From: Pseudobutyrivibrio sp.
Lineage (GTDB): Bacteria; Bacillota; Clostridia; Lachnospirales; Lachnospiraceae
Reading direction: 5' to 3'
Assembly: GCA_024684955.1 (NCBI GenBank)
Contig: JAIKWH010000005.1
Span: forward strand, 43,198 to 107,197
DNA: 64,000 bases
The translations under genes and the position numbers were made by a program. The notes below the pieces were generated by a model. That model was not told where the DNA came from, searched no databases, and worked only from the letters and a program-made list of their open reading frames with translations. Position 1 is the stretch's first letter, and each line of letters opens with the position of its first letter. This document shows positions 35,794 to 45,709 of the stretch, in pieces.

Positions 35794-37473
35794 ATGACAA
35801 AAAGCACTAAAAGAAGTGATGCCAGTTTTTTAATGCAGGGTTCTATCCTTGCCATAGCTTCAATTATCAGCCGTATAGTGGGACTCATTTACAGAATCCC
35901 ACTTACGGCTACAATTGGTAAAACAGGCAATGATTATTACGGCACCGCTTATGAGATTTACAATATAATACTTTTGATTTCTTCATATAGCATTCCACTT
36001 GCAGTATCTAAACTGGTATCTGCAAGAATGGCAAAAGGGCACGTTAAAGACGCAAACAGGGTTTTGCACGGAGCCCTTATTTTTGCGTTAGGCAGTGGAG
36101 GCCTAGCTTCTGCTATAGTCTTTTTTGGTGCGGAATTTTTTACAGGACAACTCCTTAAGACACCTCTTGCAGCTATTGCATTAAAGGTCCTGGCCCCAAC
36201 ACTATTGGTTGTGGCTGTTCTTGGAGTATTTAGAGGCTTTTTTCAGGGCCTGGGGACTATGATTCCTAGTGCTATTTCTCAAATAGGAGAGCAGATAGTC
36301 AATGCCATTATTTCTGTTGTGGCTGCTACAATCCTTTTCTCCTACGGTAAAAAGGTAGGTAATGTCCTTGGAAATGAAGGAGATTATGCTGCTGCTTTTG
36401 GCGCTGCCGGAGGTACTTTGGGTACCGCTACAGGTGCAGCCTTTGCTTTATTGTTCCTTTTATTTATCTTTGCGGTTTTCAAAAAAGTCCTTAAAAAGAT
36501 GGTTAAAAGGGATAAGTCAAGGCAAGTAGAAGATTACATGAGCATTTTTTCCATCTTATTTATGACTATTATTCCAGTGCTTTTGAGCACTACGGTTTAC
36601 AATATATCATCTATTATTGATCAGGCTATATTTAAGAATATCGCCAGCACTCAGGGCTATGGAGCCAAGATGATTTCTGAGTGGTGGGGTGTCTTTACAG
36701 GACAATACAAGGTCCTTATAAATGTGCCTATTTCCATTGCCAGCGCCATGGCGGCATCTACAGTTCCAAGCCTTACTGCAGCTTTTTATTCTGAAAATCA
36801 TCAGTTGGTAAAAAGGCAGATTAATATGGCCAACAGGTTTGTAATGGTATTAGCCTTTCCTTGTGCTGTGGGCATGATGACTTTGGCCTCACCAATAATG
36901 AGATTACTATTTAATGATGATGACAAGACCTCTGCCATGATGCTGATTGTTGGAGGAGTTTCAATAATCTTTTATTCTCTTTCAACACTTTCAAACGGCG
37001 TTTTGCAGGGTATAGATAAACTGACTGTCCCTGTTAAAAATGCAATTATAGCCCTGGTTTTACATGTGCTCTTGCTCTTGGTATTGTTGGAGGTATTCAA
37101 ACTTAATATATTTGCAGTTATAATAGCAAACGCTGTCTATGCTTTGCTTATGTGCATATTGAATCAACTTTCAGTCTATAGGTTTGCTAAATCTAATATG
37201 GATATTAGATTAGTATTTTTGGCCCCTCTAGAGGCATCTATTGTAATGGGGTTGGTAGTATTTTTCTCTTACAAATTAGTTGACTCACTGACTGCTATGG
37301 CCTTGTCAGCTAGGCTTTCTAATGGCATTGCAACTTTGATTGCCATATTGCTGGGCATTATTTCATACTTTATTGCCTTGCTACTATTTAAGGGAGTGGA
37401 CGAGGAGACTTTAATGCGTTTTCCTGGTGGAAGCAGGTTGGTTAATTTAGCCGTAAAATTGCATCTCATGTAA
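35794..37473 (+). CDS. MurJ/SpoVB-family polysaccharide flippase
   Basis: This is a MOP-superfamily membrane protein of 559 residues with about 14 hydrophobic helices. The N-terminus, with QGSILAIASIISRIVGLIYR, matches the SpoVB/YtgP group; YtgP supplies MurJ (lipid II flippase) function in B. subtilis. Flipping of lipid II or another undecaprenyl-linked sugar is therefore the likely job, at the cytoplasmic membrane. No sporulation genes are adjacent, which argues for the vegetative role. It follows the DUF3048 gene by eight bases with a weak ribosome binding site. Confidence 0.87.
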   Translation: MTKSTKRSDASFLMQGSILAIASIISRIVGLIYRIPLTATIGKTGNDYYGTAYEIYNIILLISSYSIPLAVSKLVSARMAKGHVKDANRVLHGALIFALGSGGLASAIVFFGAEFFTGQLLKTPLAAIALKVLAPTLLVVAVLGVFRGFFQGLGTMIPSAISQIGEQIVNAIISVVAATILFSYGKKVGNVLGNEGDYAAAFGAAGGTLGTATGAAFALLFLLFIFAVFKKVLKKMVKRDKSRQVEDYMSIFSILFMTIIPVLLSTTVYNISSIIDQAIFKNIASTQGYGAKMISEWWGVFTGQYKVLINVPISIASAMAASTVPSLTAAFYSENHQLVKRQINMANRFVMVLAFPCAVGMMTLASPIMRLLFNDDDKTSAMMLIVGGVSIIFYSLSTLSNGVLQGIDKLTVPVKNAIIALVLHVLLLLVLLEVFKLNIFAVIIANAVYALLMCILNQLSVYRFAKSNMDIRLVFLAPLEASIVMGLVVFFSYKLVDSLTAMALSARLSNGIATLIAILLGIISYFIALLLFKGVDEETLMRFPGGSRLVNLAVKLHLM

Positions 37474-37487
37474 TTAGGTGTTTTATT

Positions 37488-38702
37488 ATGGAAAACAATA
37501 ATATTTATGACATTTGCATAGTTGGTGCTGGTTTTTCTGGACTTGTTCTTGCAATTAAATCTGCAAGAGCAGGTCTTTTGGTCTCTTTAATAGAGAGTAA
37601 TCAGTATGTGGGCAGGAGAATTCTCTCCACAGGTAATGGCCGTTGCAATTTTACCAACTCAAATATGGGGCCTGAGTTTTACTATTCCAATTCAAATCTG
37701 GATTTCATCAAGGACCAACACCAGGAATTAATAGACTTTATGAGGGGGCTGGGCTTGATTTCCAAAAGCCTGGATGGATATTATTACCCAATTACCAATC
37801 AGGCCAAAACAGTCAGGACCCTCTTGGAGAATGAGATTAATAATCACGAAAATATAGATTTGTATTTAAACTGCACCTGTAAAGAAATAGATAAAAAAGA
37901 TGTCTTTATAGTTTCTGCATCTGATAAAAAAATTAGGGCCAGAAATGTTGCCATCGCCACAGGCGGTCAAGCAGCACCTACTCTTGGCACTACTAAACTG
38001 GCCTACAAGACTGCCTTAAAATTTGGCATGAAAGTTACAGAACTGTCTCCAGCATTGGTTGGTTTGGAATCAGATGATATATGTCTCAAATCTTTGGCTG
38101 GCCTGAGGGCCTTAGGCCAGGTTAGTTATAGAGGTCATTCTTGTCAGGGAGAAATCCAGTTTAACAAGGATGGGGTTTCCGGATATCCGGTTATGTGTAT
38201 CAGCAGGTTTGTGGGATTTGATGGTCTCCATAAAAATTTATCAGAGCTTCATATTGATTTTCTCCCTTATTTTACAAGGGAGAAGGCCCGGGCAGAGATA
38301 AAAGATAGATTTGACAAACATAAAGAAAGCCAGATTTCCACTGCCTTGTATGGTATATGCCCAGAGAAGGCTATAGACCAAGTCCTGCAGGAGGCTAGGA
38401 TATATTCTGACACAAGGGTTTCTAAACTAGACGAAGAGGATTTAGACTATCTCTTAGATTCCTTCAAAGATTTTAAAATATCTCTCAAAGGCACCAAGGG
38501 CTTTAACAGCGCCCAGGTTACTGCCGGAGGAGTTTCCCTGGAGGATGTTGATTTAAATACTCTTATGTCAAAGCTTCAATCAGGACTTTATTTTATGGGT
38601 GAGGCACTGGATGTAGATGGAATATGCGGAGGCTACAATTTGCAGTGGGCCTATTCATCTGCCTCTCTTGTGGCAACTAGTCTTATAGAGGAATGTAAAT
38701 GA
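37488..38702 (+). CDS. HI0933-family flavoprotein (BaiN/YhiN-like)
   Basis: This is an NAD(P)/FAD-dependent oxidoreductase of the HI0933-like family, 404 residues. The N-terminal dinucleotide fold has VGAGFSGLVLAIKSA (about residues 12-26), followed by the family hallmark STGNGRCNFTN (about 47-57). The C-terminal half has AGGVSLEDVD and GEALDVDGICGGYNLQWA, also characteristic. The substrate is unknown: relatives include BaiN, implicated in bile acid metabolism, but most members are uncharacterised. Its stop overlaps the start of the next flavoprotein by four bases. Confidence 0.92.
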   Translation: MENNNIYDICIVGAGFSGLVLAIKSARAGLLVSLIESNQYVGRRILSTGNGRCNFTNSNMGPEFYYSNSNLDFIKDQHQELIDFMRGLGLISKSLDGYYYPITNQAKTVRTLLENEINNHENIDLYLNCTCKEIDKKDVFIVSASDKKIRARNVAIATGGQAAPTLGTTKLAYKTALKFGMKVTELSPALVGLESDDICLKSLAGLRALGQVSYRGHSCQGEIQFNKDGVSGYPVMCISRFVGFDGLHKNLSELHIDFLPYFTREKARAEIKDRFDKHKESQISTALYGICPEKAIDQVLQEARIYSDTRVSKLDEEDLDYLLDSFKDFKISLKGTKGFNSAQVTAGGVSLEDVDLNTLMSKLQSGLYFMGEALDVDGICGGYNLQWAYSSASLVATSLIEECK

Positions 38703-40282
38703 TACAGATAGACCAGTTAAAACTTTCTGTTGGTGAGCCAGTAGAAAATATAAAAAATCATATAATTAATAAATTAAGGATCAAGCCAGAGGATATTTTG
38801 GATTTTAAGATTCTGAGAAGGTCTGTGGACGCTAGAAAAAAACCGGACTTGTTTTATGTCTATTCCCTTCTTGTAAAATTAGATGGCAAGTTGGAATCTA
38901 GGATTCTTAAATCTTTCTCAAAGGATAATAATGTCCATGAGTATAATAAAAAAGAATTTATACTTCCTAGAGCAAATAATAAATCTGAAAGACCTCTTGT
39001 TATAGGGGCAGGTCCAGCAGGTCTTTTTGCTGCATATATTCTCTGCAAGGCAGGTCTTTGCCCTATTGTTTTTGAGAGAGGCAAGGAGGTGGAGGAAAGG
39101 ACTGAGGACATCCTAAAATTCTGGGAGACAGGAATCCTTGACACCAATTCCAATGTCCAGTTTGGAGAAGGCGGCGCAGGCACTTTTTCTGATGGAAAAC
39201 TCAATACCTTAGTAAACGACAAAAATGGCCGCAACAAGTTTGTCCTAGAGACCTTTGTAGAATTTGGTGCTGATCCAAAAATCTTGTACGATTTTAAACC
39301 TCATATTGGAACTGATGTTTTAAAAAATGTTATTGCTAACATGAGAAAATCCATGATTGAAATGGGGGCCCAGTTTCATTTTAATTGTCAGGTCACAGAC
39401 TTTATTGTGGAAGATTCTAAATTGGCAGGAATTATGGCTGGGAACAAACTCTATAAAAGTTCTCATGTGATTCTTGCTATAGGTCATTCTGCCAGAGATA
39501 CCTTTAATACCCTGTATGAAAAGGGCTTTCATATGGAGGCAAAAGATTTTGCTGTGGGATTTAGGATTGAGCATCCTCAGGAATTGATTTCACAGACTAT
39601 GTACGGGGATTCTTTCAGGGAGTTGGAGCCTGCCTCATACAAACTTACAAACAATCTGTCAAATGGCAGAGGCGTTTATTCTTTTTGCATGTGTCCAGGC
39701 GGCTTTGTTGTTAATTCCTCATCGGAGACAAATAGGCTGGTTGTAAACGGCATGTCCTATTCAAAGCGAGACAGCAAAAATGCCAACAGTGCTATTGTTG
39801 TCTCTGTGGGAAGCAGAGAGTTTGATAAGACAAATCCCCTTGCAGGCATTGCCTACCAGAGGCTCATAGAAGAAAAGGCTTTTAGCCTTTGCTCTGGCAA
39901 GATTCCCCAGCAGTTGTTTGGGGATTTTAAGGCAGATAAACTGACTTTATCCTATGGGGACTTTTCTTCAGAATGTAAAGGCCAAAGGGATTTTGCAAAA
40001 CTTTCAGAGATATATTCATCAGATATCAATCAATCCATCATTGAATCTATGTCTGTTTTTGGCAGAAAGATTAAAGGTTTTGATAGGGATGATGCAATTC
40101 TTTCTGGAGTGGAATCAAGGACCTCATCCCCTGTTAGAATTAATAGGGATGAAAACTTTGTTTCGAATATTTCAGGACTTTATCCATGTGGTGAAGGAGC
40201 AGGGTATGCCGGCGGAATTACCTCTGCTGCCATGGATGGAATAAAGGTGGCGGAAGCTGTTATTACTAGTATTAATTTATAG
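38699..40282 (+). CDS. FAD-dependent dehydrogenase (COG2509-type)
   Basis: This 527-residue flavoprotein has a distinctive N-terminal extension (about residues 1-95) before its FAD-binding loop, VIGAGPAGLFAAYILCKAG (about residues 101-119). FGEGGAGTFSDGKLNT (about residues 152-167) and YPCGEGAGYAGGITSAA near the C-terminus are diagnostic for the COG2509 group. The substrate is not known. It overlaps the HI0933-type gene, so the two flavoproteins are probably co-translated and may act in one redox process. mutS follows 17 bases later. Confidence 0.9.
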   Translation: MIQIDQLKLSVGEPVENIKNHIINKLRIKPEDILDFKILRRSVDARKKPDLFYVYSLLVKLDGKLESRILKSFSKDNNVHEYNKKEFILPRANNKSERPLVIGAGPAGLFAAYILCKAGLCPIVFERGKEVEERTEDILKFWETGILDTNSNVQFGEGGAGTFSDGKLNTLVNDKNGRNKFVLETFVEFGADPKILYDFKPHIGTDVLKNVIANMRKSMIEMGAQFHFNCQVTDFIVEDSKLAGIMAGNKLYKSSHVILAIGHSARDTFNTLYEKGFHMEAKDFAVGFRIEHPQELISQTMYGDSFRELEPASYKLTNNLSNGRGVYSFCMCPGGFVVNSSSETNRLVVNGMSYSKRDSKNANSAIVVSVGSREFDKTNPLAGIAYQRLIEEKAFSLCSGKIPQQLFGDFKADKLTLSYGDFSSECKGQRDFAKLSEIYSSDINQSIIESMSVFGRKIKGFDRDDAILSGVESRTSSPVRINRDENFVSNISGLYPCGEGAGYAGGITSAAMDGIKVAEAVITSINL

Positions 40283-40299
40283 ATAGGTAGGGAAGAATA

Positions 40300-42909
40300 G
40301 TGGGCGAATACACTCCAATGATGCAGGAGTATTTAAAGACAAAAGAAGAGTACAAGGACTGTATTTTGTTTTATAGACTTGGTGATTTCTATGAGATGTT
40401 TTTTGAGGATGCTAAGCTGGTCTCAAAAGAGTTGGAACTGACATTGACAGGCAAGTCTTGTGGAATGGAAGAGAGGGCACCAATGTGTGGGGTCCCATTT
40501 CATGCTGCTGACACATATATTAACAGGCTTGTTTCTCGTGGTTACAAGGTGGCCATTTGCGAGCAGGTGGAGGACCCCAAAGAGGCCAAGGGCCTGGTTA
40601 AAAGAGAGGTAATCAGGGTAGTTACCCCTGGCACCAATATAGATCAGATGGCTCTGGATGAGGGAAGCAATAACTTTATTATTTCTCTTTATTTTGCCAA
40701 GGGTAAATTTGGAATTAGTGCCTGCGATATTTCTACAGCTGACTTCTTTTTGACAGAGGTGGATTCTAGCAGAAAACTGGCTGATGAGATTGCAAAGTTT
40801 AATCCTGCAGAGGTTATCTATTCCAAGACTGTGGAGGACACAGGATTTAATATAGACAAGATTTGCGAGAGAATGGACACTAGCATTTCTATGTTAGACG
40901 AATCTTATTTTGATGATACGCTATGCACCAGGAGAATTCTTAATCATTTTCATGCTCATTCACTAGAGGGACTGGGATTAATAGATTTTGTAGTGGGCAA
41001 AATATCTGCCGGCGCTCTTTTAGCTTATCTGAAAGAGACCCAAAAATCCGAATTATCTCACCTGACCCATATCACTCCATATACAGATGGCAAGTTTATG
41101 CTTTTGGATAATTCAACCAGGCGCAATCTGGAATTGATAGAGACCATGCGTGACAAGCAAAAGCGTGGGTCCTTGCTTTGGGTTTTAGATAAGACAAAAA
41201 CTGCAATGGGTGCTAGACAGCTCAAATCATATATTGAGCAGCCTTTAGTTTCTGTAGATGAAATTATCAAAAGGCAGGATGCTATTGAGGATATTAATTC
41301 TTCTCTTATAGATAGGGAAGAAATCAGAGAATATCTTTCATCTGTCTATGACCTGGAGAGGCTTGTGACGAAAATTACCTACCAGTCTGCCAATCCTAGA
41401 GATCTGATTGCTTTCAAGCAGTCTATCTCCATGCTGGCACCTATCAAAATGGTGATGAAATCCTATTCTTCCAAACTCCTTTCAAAGTTTGATGAGGGCA
41501 TTGACGATTTAAAGGATTTGTTTTTGCTCATTGATGAGACTATTGATGATGAGCCACCTCTTTCTGCAAGAGATGGTGACGTGATAAAGTCTGGCTTTAA
41601 CGAGGAGGTAGACAGGCTTAGGGCTGCAAAAATTGATGGCAAAAGCTGGCTGGCTGAATTGGAGGCCAAGGAAAGGGAAAAGACAGGTATTAAAAACCTA
41701 AAGATCAAATACAACAAGGTATTTGGTTTTTATTTGGAGGTTACCAATTCTTACTCTGAGCTAGTGCCGGATTACTATATTAGAAAGCAGACTCTCACAA
41801 ATGCGGAGAGATACTATACAGCGGAATTAAAAGAATTGGAGGATTCTATTCTAGGAGCTGAGGACAGACTTAATTCTATAGAATATGAATTTTTTAAAAC
41901 TGTTAGGGATACAATTGCCGGAGAGGTGGACAGGATACAAAAGACTGCCAAATCTATTGCCAGTCTTGACGCAATTATCTCTATGGCTGTGGTGGCAGAA
42001 AAGAACCATTATGTGAGACCTACCATTGACGGCAGGGGAATAATCGAGATCAAAGATGGCCGCCATCCAGTTGTAGAGCAGATGATTGGAGATGGTTCCT
42101 TCATACCAAACGATTGCTATCTTGATTCAGATACAAATACAATTGCAATTATTACAGGTCCTAACATGGCTGGTAAATCCACCTATATGCGGCAGGTGGC
42201 TTTGATTGTATTAATGGCCCAGATAGGTTCCTTTGTTCCTGCCAGCAGTGCCCATATTGGGGTTGTGGATAGGATATTTACCAGGGTTGGAGCATCAGAT
42301 GACCTGTCTACTGGCCAGTCTACATTTATGGTAGAGATGAATGAGGTGGCTAATATATTACATAATGCCACTAATAAATCTCTCCTTATTTTGGACGAAA
42401 TTGGCAGGGGAACCTCTACCTATGATGGCCTTTCAATTGCCTGGTCTGTGGTAGAGCACATTGCTGATGTCATTAATGCTAAAACCCTTTTTGCCACCCA
42501 CTACCACGAGCTTACCGAGTTGGAGAATCAAATTAGGGGAGTTCAGAATTACAGGATTGCTGTATCTGAAAATGGGGAGGATATTATATTCCTCAGAAAG
42601 ATTGTAAGAGGCGGGGCGGACCAGAGTTATGGTATCCAGGTAGCCCGCTTGGCAGGCCTGCCAGAGGCAGTATTAACCAGGGCAAGGACCATAGTGGATT
42701 CCCTTAATGAAAATGATATTGCAGCTGTATCTGACAGGATTGCAATGCAAGAACAAATAGAAGAAAAGTTAAAGAATTACAAGGGGGTTAACTTTACCGA
42801 ATCTCAGGCGGAGGCTATTGCCGACCTAAAAGACCTGGATGTGACCAAAATCACCCCTCTTGAGGCTTTAAACGTATTATACGAACTGCAAAATAAGGTG
42901 AATAATTAA
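40300..42909 (+). CDS. mutS: DNA mismatch repair protein MutS
   Basis: MutS recognises base mismatches and small loops. The 869 residues contain the mismatch-contact motif in GDFYEMF (Phe-x-Glu, about residues 28-34), a clamp and connector region, and the ATPase TGPNMAGKST (about residues 618-627), with STFMVEM and LDEIGRGTSTYDG downstream. Length is typical of MutS1. The start is GTG at 40300, preceded by GGGAAG. The stop overlaps the mutL start by one base. Confidence 0.98.
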   Translation: MGEYTPMMQEYLKTKEEYKDCILFYRLGDFYEMFFEDAKLVSKELELTLTGKSCGMEERAPMCGVPFHAADTYINRLVSRGYKVAICEQVEDPKEAKGLVKREVIRVVTPGTNIDQMALDEGSNNFIISLYFAKGKFGISACDISTADFFLTEVDSSRKLADEIAKFNPAEVIYSKTVEDTGFNIDKICERMDTSISMLDESYFDDTLCTRRILNHFHAHSLEGLGLIDFVVGKISAGALLAYLKETQKSELSHLTHITPYTDGKFMLLDNSTRRNLELIETMRDKQKRGSLLWVLDKTKTAMGARQLKSYIEQPLVSVDEIIKRQDAIEDINSSLIDREEIREYLSSVYDLERLVTKITYQSANPRDLIAFKQSISMLAPIKMVMKSYSSKLLSKFDEGIDDLKDLFLLIDETIDDEPPLSARDGDVIKSGFNEEVDRLRAAKIDGKSWLAELEAKEREKTGIKNLKIKYNKVFGFYLEVTNSYSELVPDYYIRKQTLTNAERYYTAELKELEDSILGAEDRLNSIEYEFFKTVRDTIAGEVDRIQKTAKSIASLDAIISMAVVAEKNHYVRPTIDGRGIIEIKDGRHPVVEQMIGDGSFIPNDCYLDSDTNTIAIITGPNMAGKSTYMRQVALIVLMAQIGSFVPASSAHIGVVDRIFTRVGASDDLSTGQSTFMVEMNEVANILHNATNKSLLILDEIGRGTSTYDGLSIAWSVVEHIADVINAKTLFATHYHELTELENQIRGVQNYRIAVSENGEDIIFLRKIVRGGADQSYGIQVARLAGLPEAVLTRARTIVDSLNENDIAAVSDRIAMQEQIEEKLKNYKGVNFTESQAEAIADLKDLDVTKITPLEALNVLYELQNKVNN

Positions 42910-44768
42910 TGGGAAAAATTAACCTACTCAGTCAAGAGACCATTGACAAGATTGCTGCGGGAGAGGTGGTTGAGCGACCTGCTTCTGTTGCAAAAGAATT
43001 AATTGAAAATGCCATTGATGCCGGGGCCACTGCCATCTCCGTAGAGATAAAGGGAGGCGGCATAGAATATATGAGAATTACAGACAATGGGTCTGGCATT
43101 GAAAGTGACCAAATCCAAGTTGCCTTTTTGAGACACTCAACCAGCAAAATCTCTTCTGCTGCAGACCTAGATAGTGTCCGTTCCCTGGGCTTTAGAGGGG
43201 AGGCACTTTCTTCCATTTCTGCAGTGGCAAATGTTGAGCTCCTTACAAAGGTGAGAGATTCTATCATAGGTAGTCAGTATATTATTGAGGGTGGCAAGGA
43301 GATTTCCTTTAATGATATTGCTGCACCTGATGGCACTACCTTTATAGTCAGACAGTTGTTTTTTAACACTCCTGCCAGAAAGAAATTTTTAAAGTCTGAA
43401 AGCACTGAGGGCTCTTATGTATTTGATGTGGTGGAGCATTTGGCCATATCTCATCCGGAGATTGCCTTCAAATTTATTATGAATGGCAGAGAAAAACTCA
43501 TGACCTCTGGCAATGGGTCCCTATCAGACTGTATATATCAAATATATGGCAGGTCTATTGCCTCCAATGTTTTAGACCTAAATTATGAGGATGATAGGGT
43601 TGCAATCAATGGATTTATAGGTCAGTCAGTTATCGCCAGAGGAAATCGTGCCTTTGAGCATTTTTATATAAAGGGCAGATATATTAAATCCAATGTCTTA
43701 TCCAAGGCCTGTGAAGAGGGATATTACGGATATTTGATGGGAAAGCAGTTCCCGTTTTTCGTTATAAATATAGATTTTAAGGATGGTCTTGTAGATGTGA
43801 ATGTTCATCCTACAAAGCAGGAGGTTAGATTTGATGACGAGCCTGGCCTTTGCTCAATTCTCACAAGGATTATCAATGCAAGACTTGTTCATAGGGAGGA
43901 TGTAGTTCCAGCTCAACTGGATGAAGAAAAGCCTATTGTTCCTCCTCTTGTGATAGAGCACAATTACATTCCTGAAAATACAAAGAGTCTAGATAGTAGT
44001 CTATCTAATAGCACTTTATCAGCTCCTCAAAAAAAATCTCCAGAGCCCTTTGAGGCCAGCAGGCTAGCCAGCATAAAGGAAAGCATTACTGCCCAGATTC
44101 GTCAGGACACCCCATACGAAAAGAAATTCGAAGAGAAAAACAGGGGTGGAAATAAGTATGAGCAGATTACCTTTTTGACCAAGGAGGCCATCAAAGAACA
44201 CAAGATTATTGGACAAGTTTTTGAAACCTATTGGATTATTGAATATGACAAAAACATGTATATTATTGACCAGCATGCAGCCCACGAAAAGGTTCTCTTT
44301 GAAAGGACAATGAAAAGGCTAAAAAGCAATGAGATGACCTCTCAGATGATCAGTCCTCTTGTCATTATCAGCCTTAGCCCTCAGGACATTCTTCTTTTGG
44401 AGAGATATCACGAGGCTTTTGAAAAGGTGGGCTATAAATTTGAATCCTTTGGAGGCAACGAGATTGCAGTGGACGCTGTGCCAGGCAACCTCCTAAATCT
44501 TGATCCAAAGGAATTCTTTATGGAGATGCTATCTGATATTGAAAACTACAAGTCTTCAGATTCCTTTGATATGATTGTAGAAAAGGTGGCTTCCATGTCA
44601 TGCAAGGCGGCTGTAAAGGGCAATAACAAGTTGTCTTTTTCCGAGATAAAAGAACTGGTGGATGAATTGCTAGAGTGCGACAATCCATACCATTGTCCAC
44701 ATGGCAGACCTACTATGATTTCCTTTAGTGAATATGATTTAGCCAAGAAATTTAAAAGGATTGTCTAA
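42909..44768 (+). CDS. mutL: DNA mismatch repair protein MutL (endonuclease type)
   Basis: MutL couples mismatch recognition to strand removal. The 619 residues start with a GHKL ATPase: KIAAGEVVERP, ENAIDAGA, DNGSGI and GFRGEALSSI. A proline/serine-rich linker (about 340-420) precedes the C-terminal dimerisation domain, which retains the endonuclease motif DQHAAHEKVLFE (DQHA-x2-E-x4-E) and CPHGRP. This MutL is therefore likely to nick DNA itself, as expected where MutH is absent. It overlaps both mutS and miaA by one base. Confidence 0.98.
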   Translation: MGKINLLSQETIDKIAAGEVVERPASVAKELIENAIDAGATAISVEIKGGGIEYMRITDNGSGIESDQIQVAFLRHSTSKISSAADLDSVRSLGFRGEALSSISAVANVELLTKVRDSIIGSQYIIEGGKEISFNDIAAPDGTTFIVRQLFFNTPARKKFLKSESTEGSYVFDVVEHLAISHPEIAFKFIMNGREKLMTSGNGSLSDCIYQIYGRSIASNVLDLNYEDDRVAINGFIGQSVIARGNRAFEHFYIKGRYIKSNVLSKACEEGYYGYLMGKQFPFFVINIDFKDGLVDVNVHPTKQEVRFDDEPGLCSILTRIINARLVHREDVVPAQLDEEKPIVPPLVIEHNYIPENTKSLDSSLSNSTLSAPQKKSPEPFEASRLASIKESITAQIRQDTPYEKKFEEKNRGGNKYEQITFLTKEAIKEHKIIGQVFETYWIIEYDKNMYIIDQHAAHEKVLFERTMKRLKSNEMTSQMISPLVIISLSPQDILLLERYHEAFEKVGYKFESFGGNEIAVDAVPGNLLNLDPKEFFMEMLSDIENYKSSDSFDMIVEKVASMSCKAAVKGNNKLSFSEIKELVDELLECDNPYHCPHGRPTMISFSEYDLAKKFKRIV

Positions 44769-45709
44769 TGAAAAATCTTGTAATTTTAACTGGACCTACT
44801 GCAGTTGGAAAAACTTCACTTTCTATTAATCTCGCCAAGGCAATAAATGGCGAGATTATTTCTGCTGACTGCATGCAGGTATACAAGGATATGGATATTG
44901 GAACAGCCAAGGTGACAAAAGAGGAGATGGAGGGGGTAAAACATTATTTGATTGATGTTATTGACCCTAGAGAGGATTTTCATGTTGTCTCTTTTAAATC
45001 CATGGTTGAAGATGCCATGAATGAGATATATGCCAAGGGTAAAATACCAATTATCTGCGGTGGAACTGGTTTTTATATTCAGGCAATCCTGTATGACATA
45101 CAGTTTTCTGACCAGGCAGTAGATTTAAATTATCGGCAAGAATTAGAAGACTTTGCTGATAAATTTGGCAATGAAAAACTCCACGAAAAATTATTAGCAG
45201 TGGACCCGGAAAGTGCTGATTCTATTCCCTTCCAAAACAGGAAAAGGGTTATTCGGGCCTTGGAGTACTACCGCCAGACAAATGAAAAGTTTTCTGTCCA
45301 TAATCAACTTGAAAGACAGCGAAAATCTCCTTATAATTTCGCTTATTTTGTGTTAAATGATGACAGAGAATTGTTGTATAATCGCATAAACAGGCGAGTT
45401 GATATTATGATGAATAAAGGCCTGGTGGCTGAGGTTCAGTCCCTTTATGACCAGGGGCTTAGGAGAGGGATTACCTCAATGGACGGCATTGGCTACAAGG
45501 AAATCATCTCCTACATAGAGGGTGAAATCTCCCTAGAGGATGCTGTGGACCTAATTAAAAAGAATTCCAGGAATTATGCCAAGAGGCAACTGACCTGGTT
45601 TAGAAGAGAAAAGGAAGTAATTTGGCTTGATAAAAGAGAACTGACTAGTGACCAGGATTTGCTCTCAGAAATTATTGGCCATCTAAATGAGAAAGGAATT
45701 TTATTGTGA
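44768..45709 (+). CDS. miaA: tRNA dimethylallyltransferase MiaA
   Basis: MiaA adds a dimethylallyl group to A37 of tRNAs reading UNN codons. The 313 residues show the P-loop GPTAVGKTSL, SADCMQVYKDMDIGTAK (about residues 35-51), GGTGFYI (about 98-104), and a C-terminal RRQLTWF-like motif (KRQLTWFRR). It is translationally coupled to mutL (TAATG) and its end overlaps the next gene by four bases, an order (mutS-mutL-miaA) common in Firmicutes. Confidence 0.98.
   Translation: MKNLVILTGPTAVGKTSLSINLAKAINGEIISADCMQVYKDMDIGTAKVTKEEMEGVKHYLIDVIDPREDFHVVSFKSMVEDAMNEIYAKGKIPIICGGTGFYIQAILYDIQFSDQAVDLNYRQELEDFADKFGNEKLHEKLLAVDPESADSIPFQNRKRVIRALEYYRQTNEKFSVHNQLERQRKSPYNFAYFVLNDDRELLYNRINRRVDIMMNKGLVAEVQSLYDQGLRRGITSMDGIGYKEIISYIEGEISLEDAVDLIKKNSRNYAKRQLTWFRREKEVIWLDKRELTSDQDLLSEIIGHLNEKGILL

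Noticed and set aside
35794..37473. Sporulation stage V protein B as evidence of spore formation
   Set aside because: The SpoVB/YtgP family includes vegetative lipid II flippases, and no sporulation-specific gene is adjacent.
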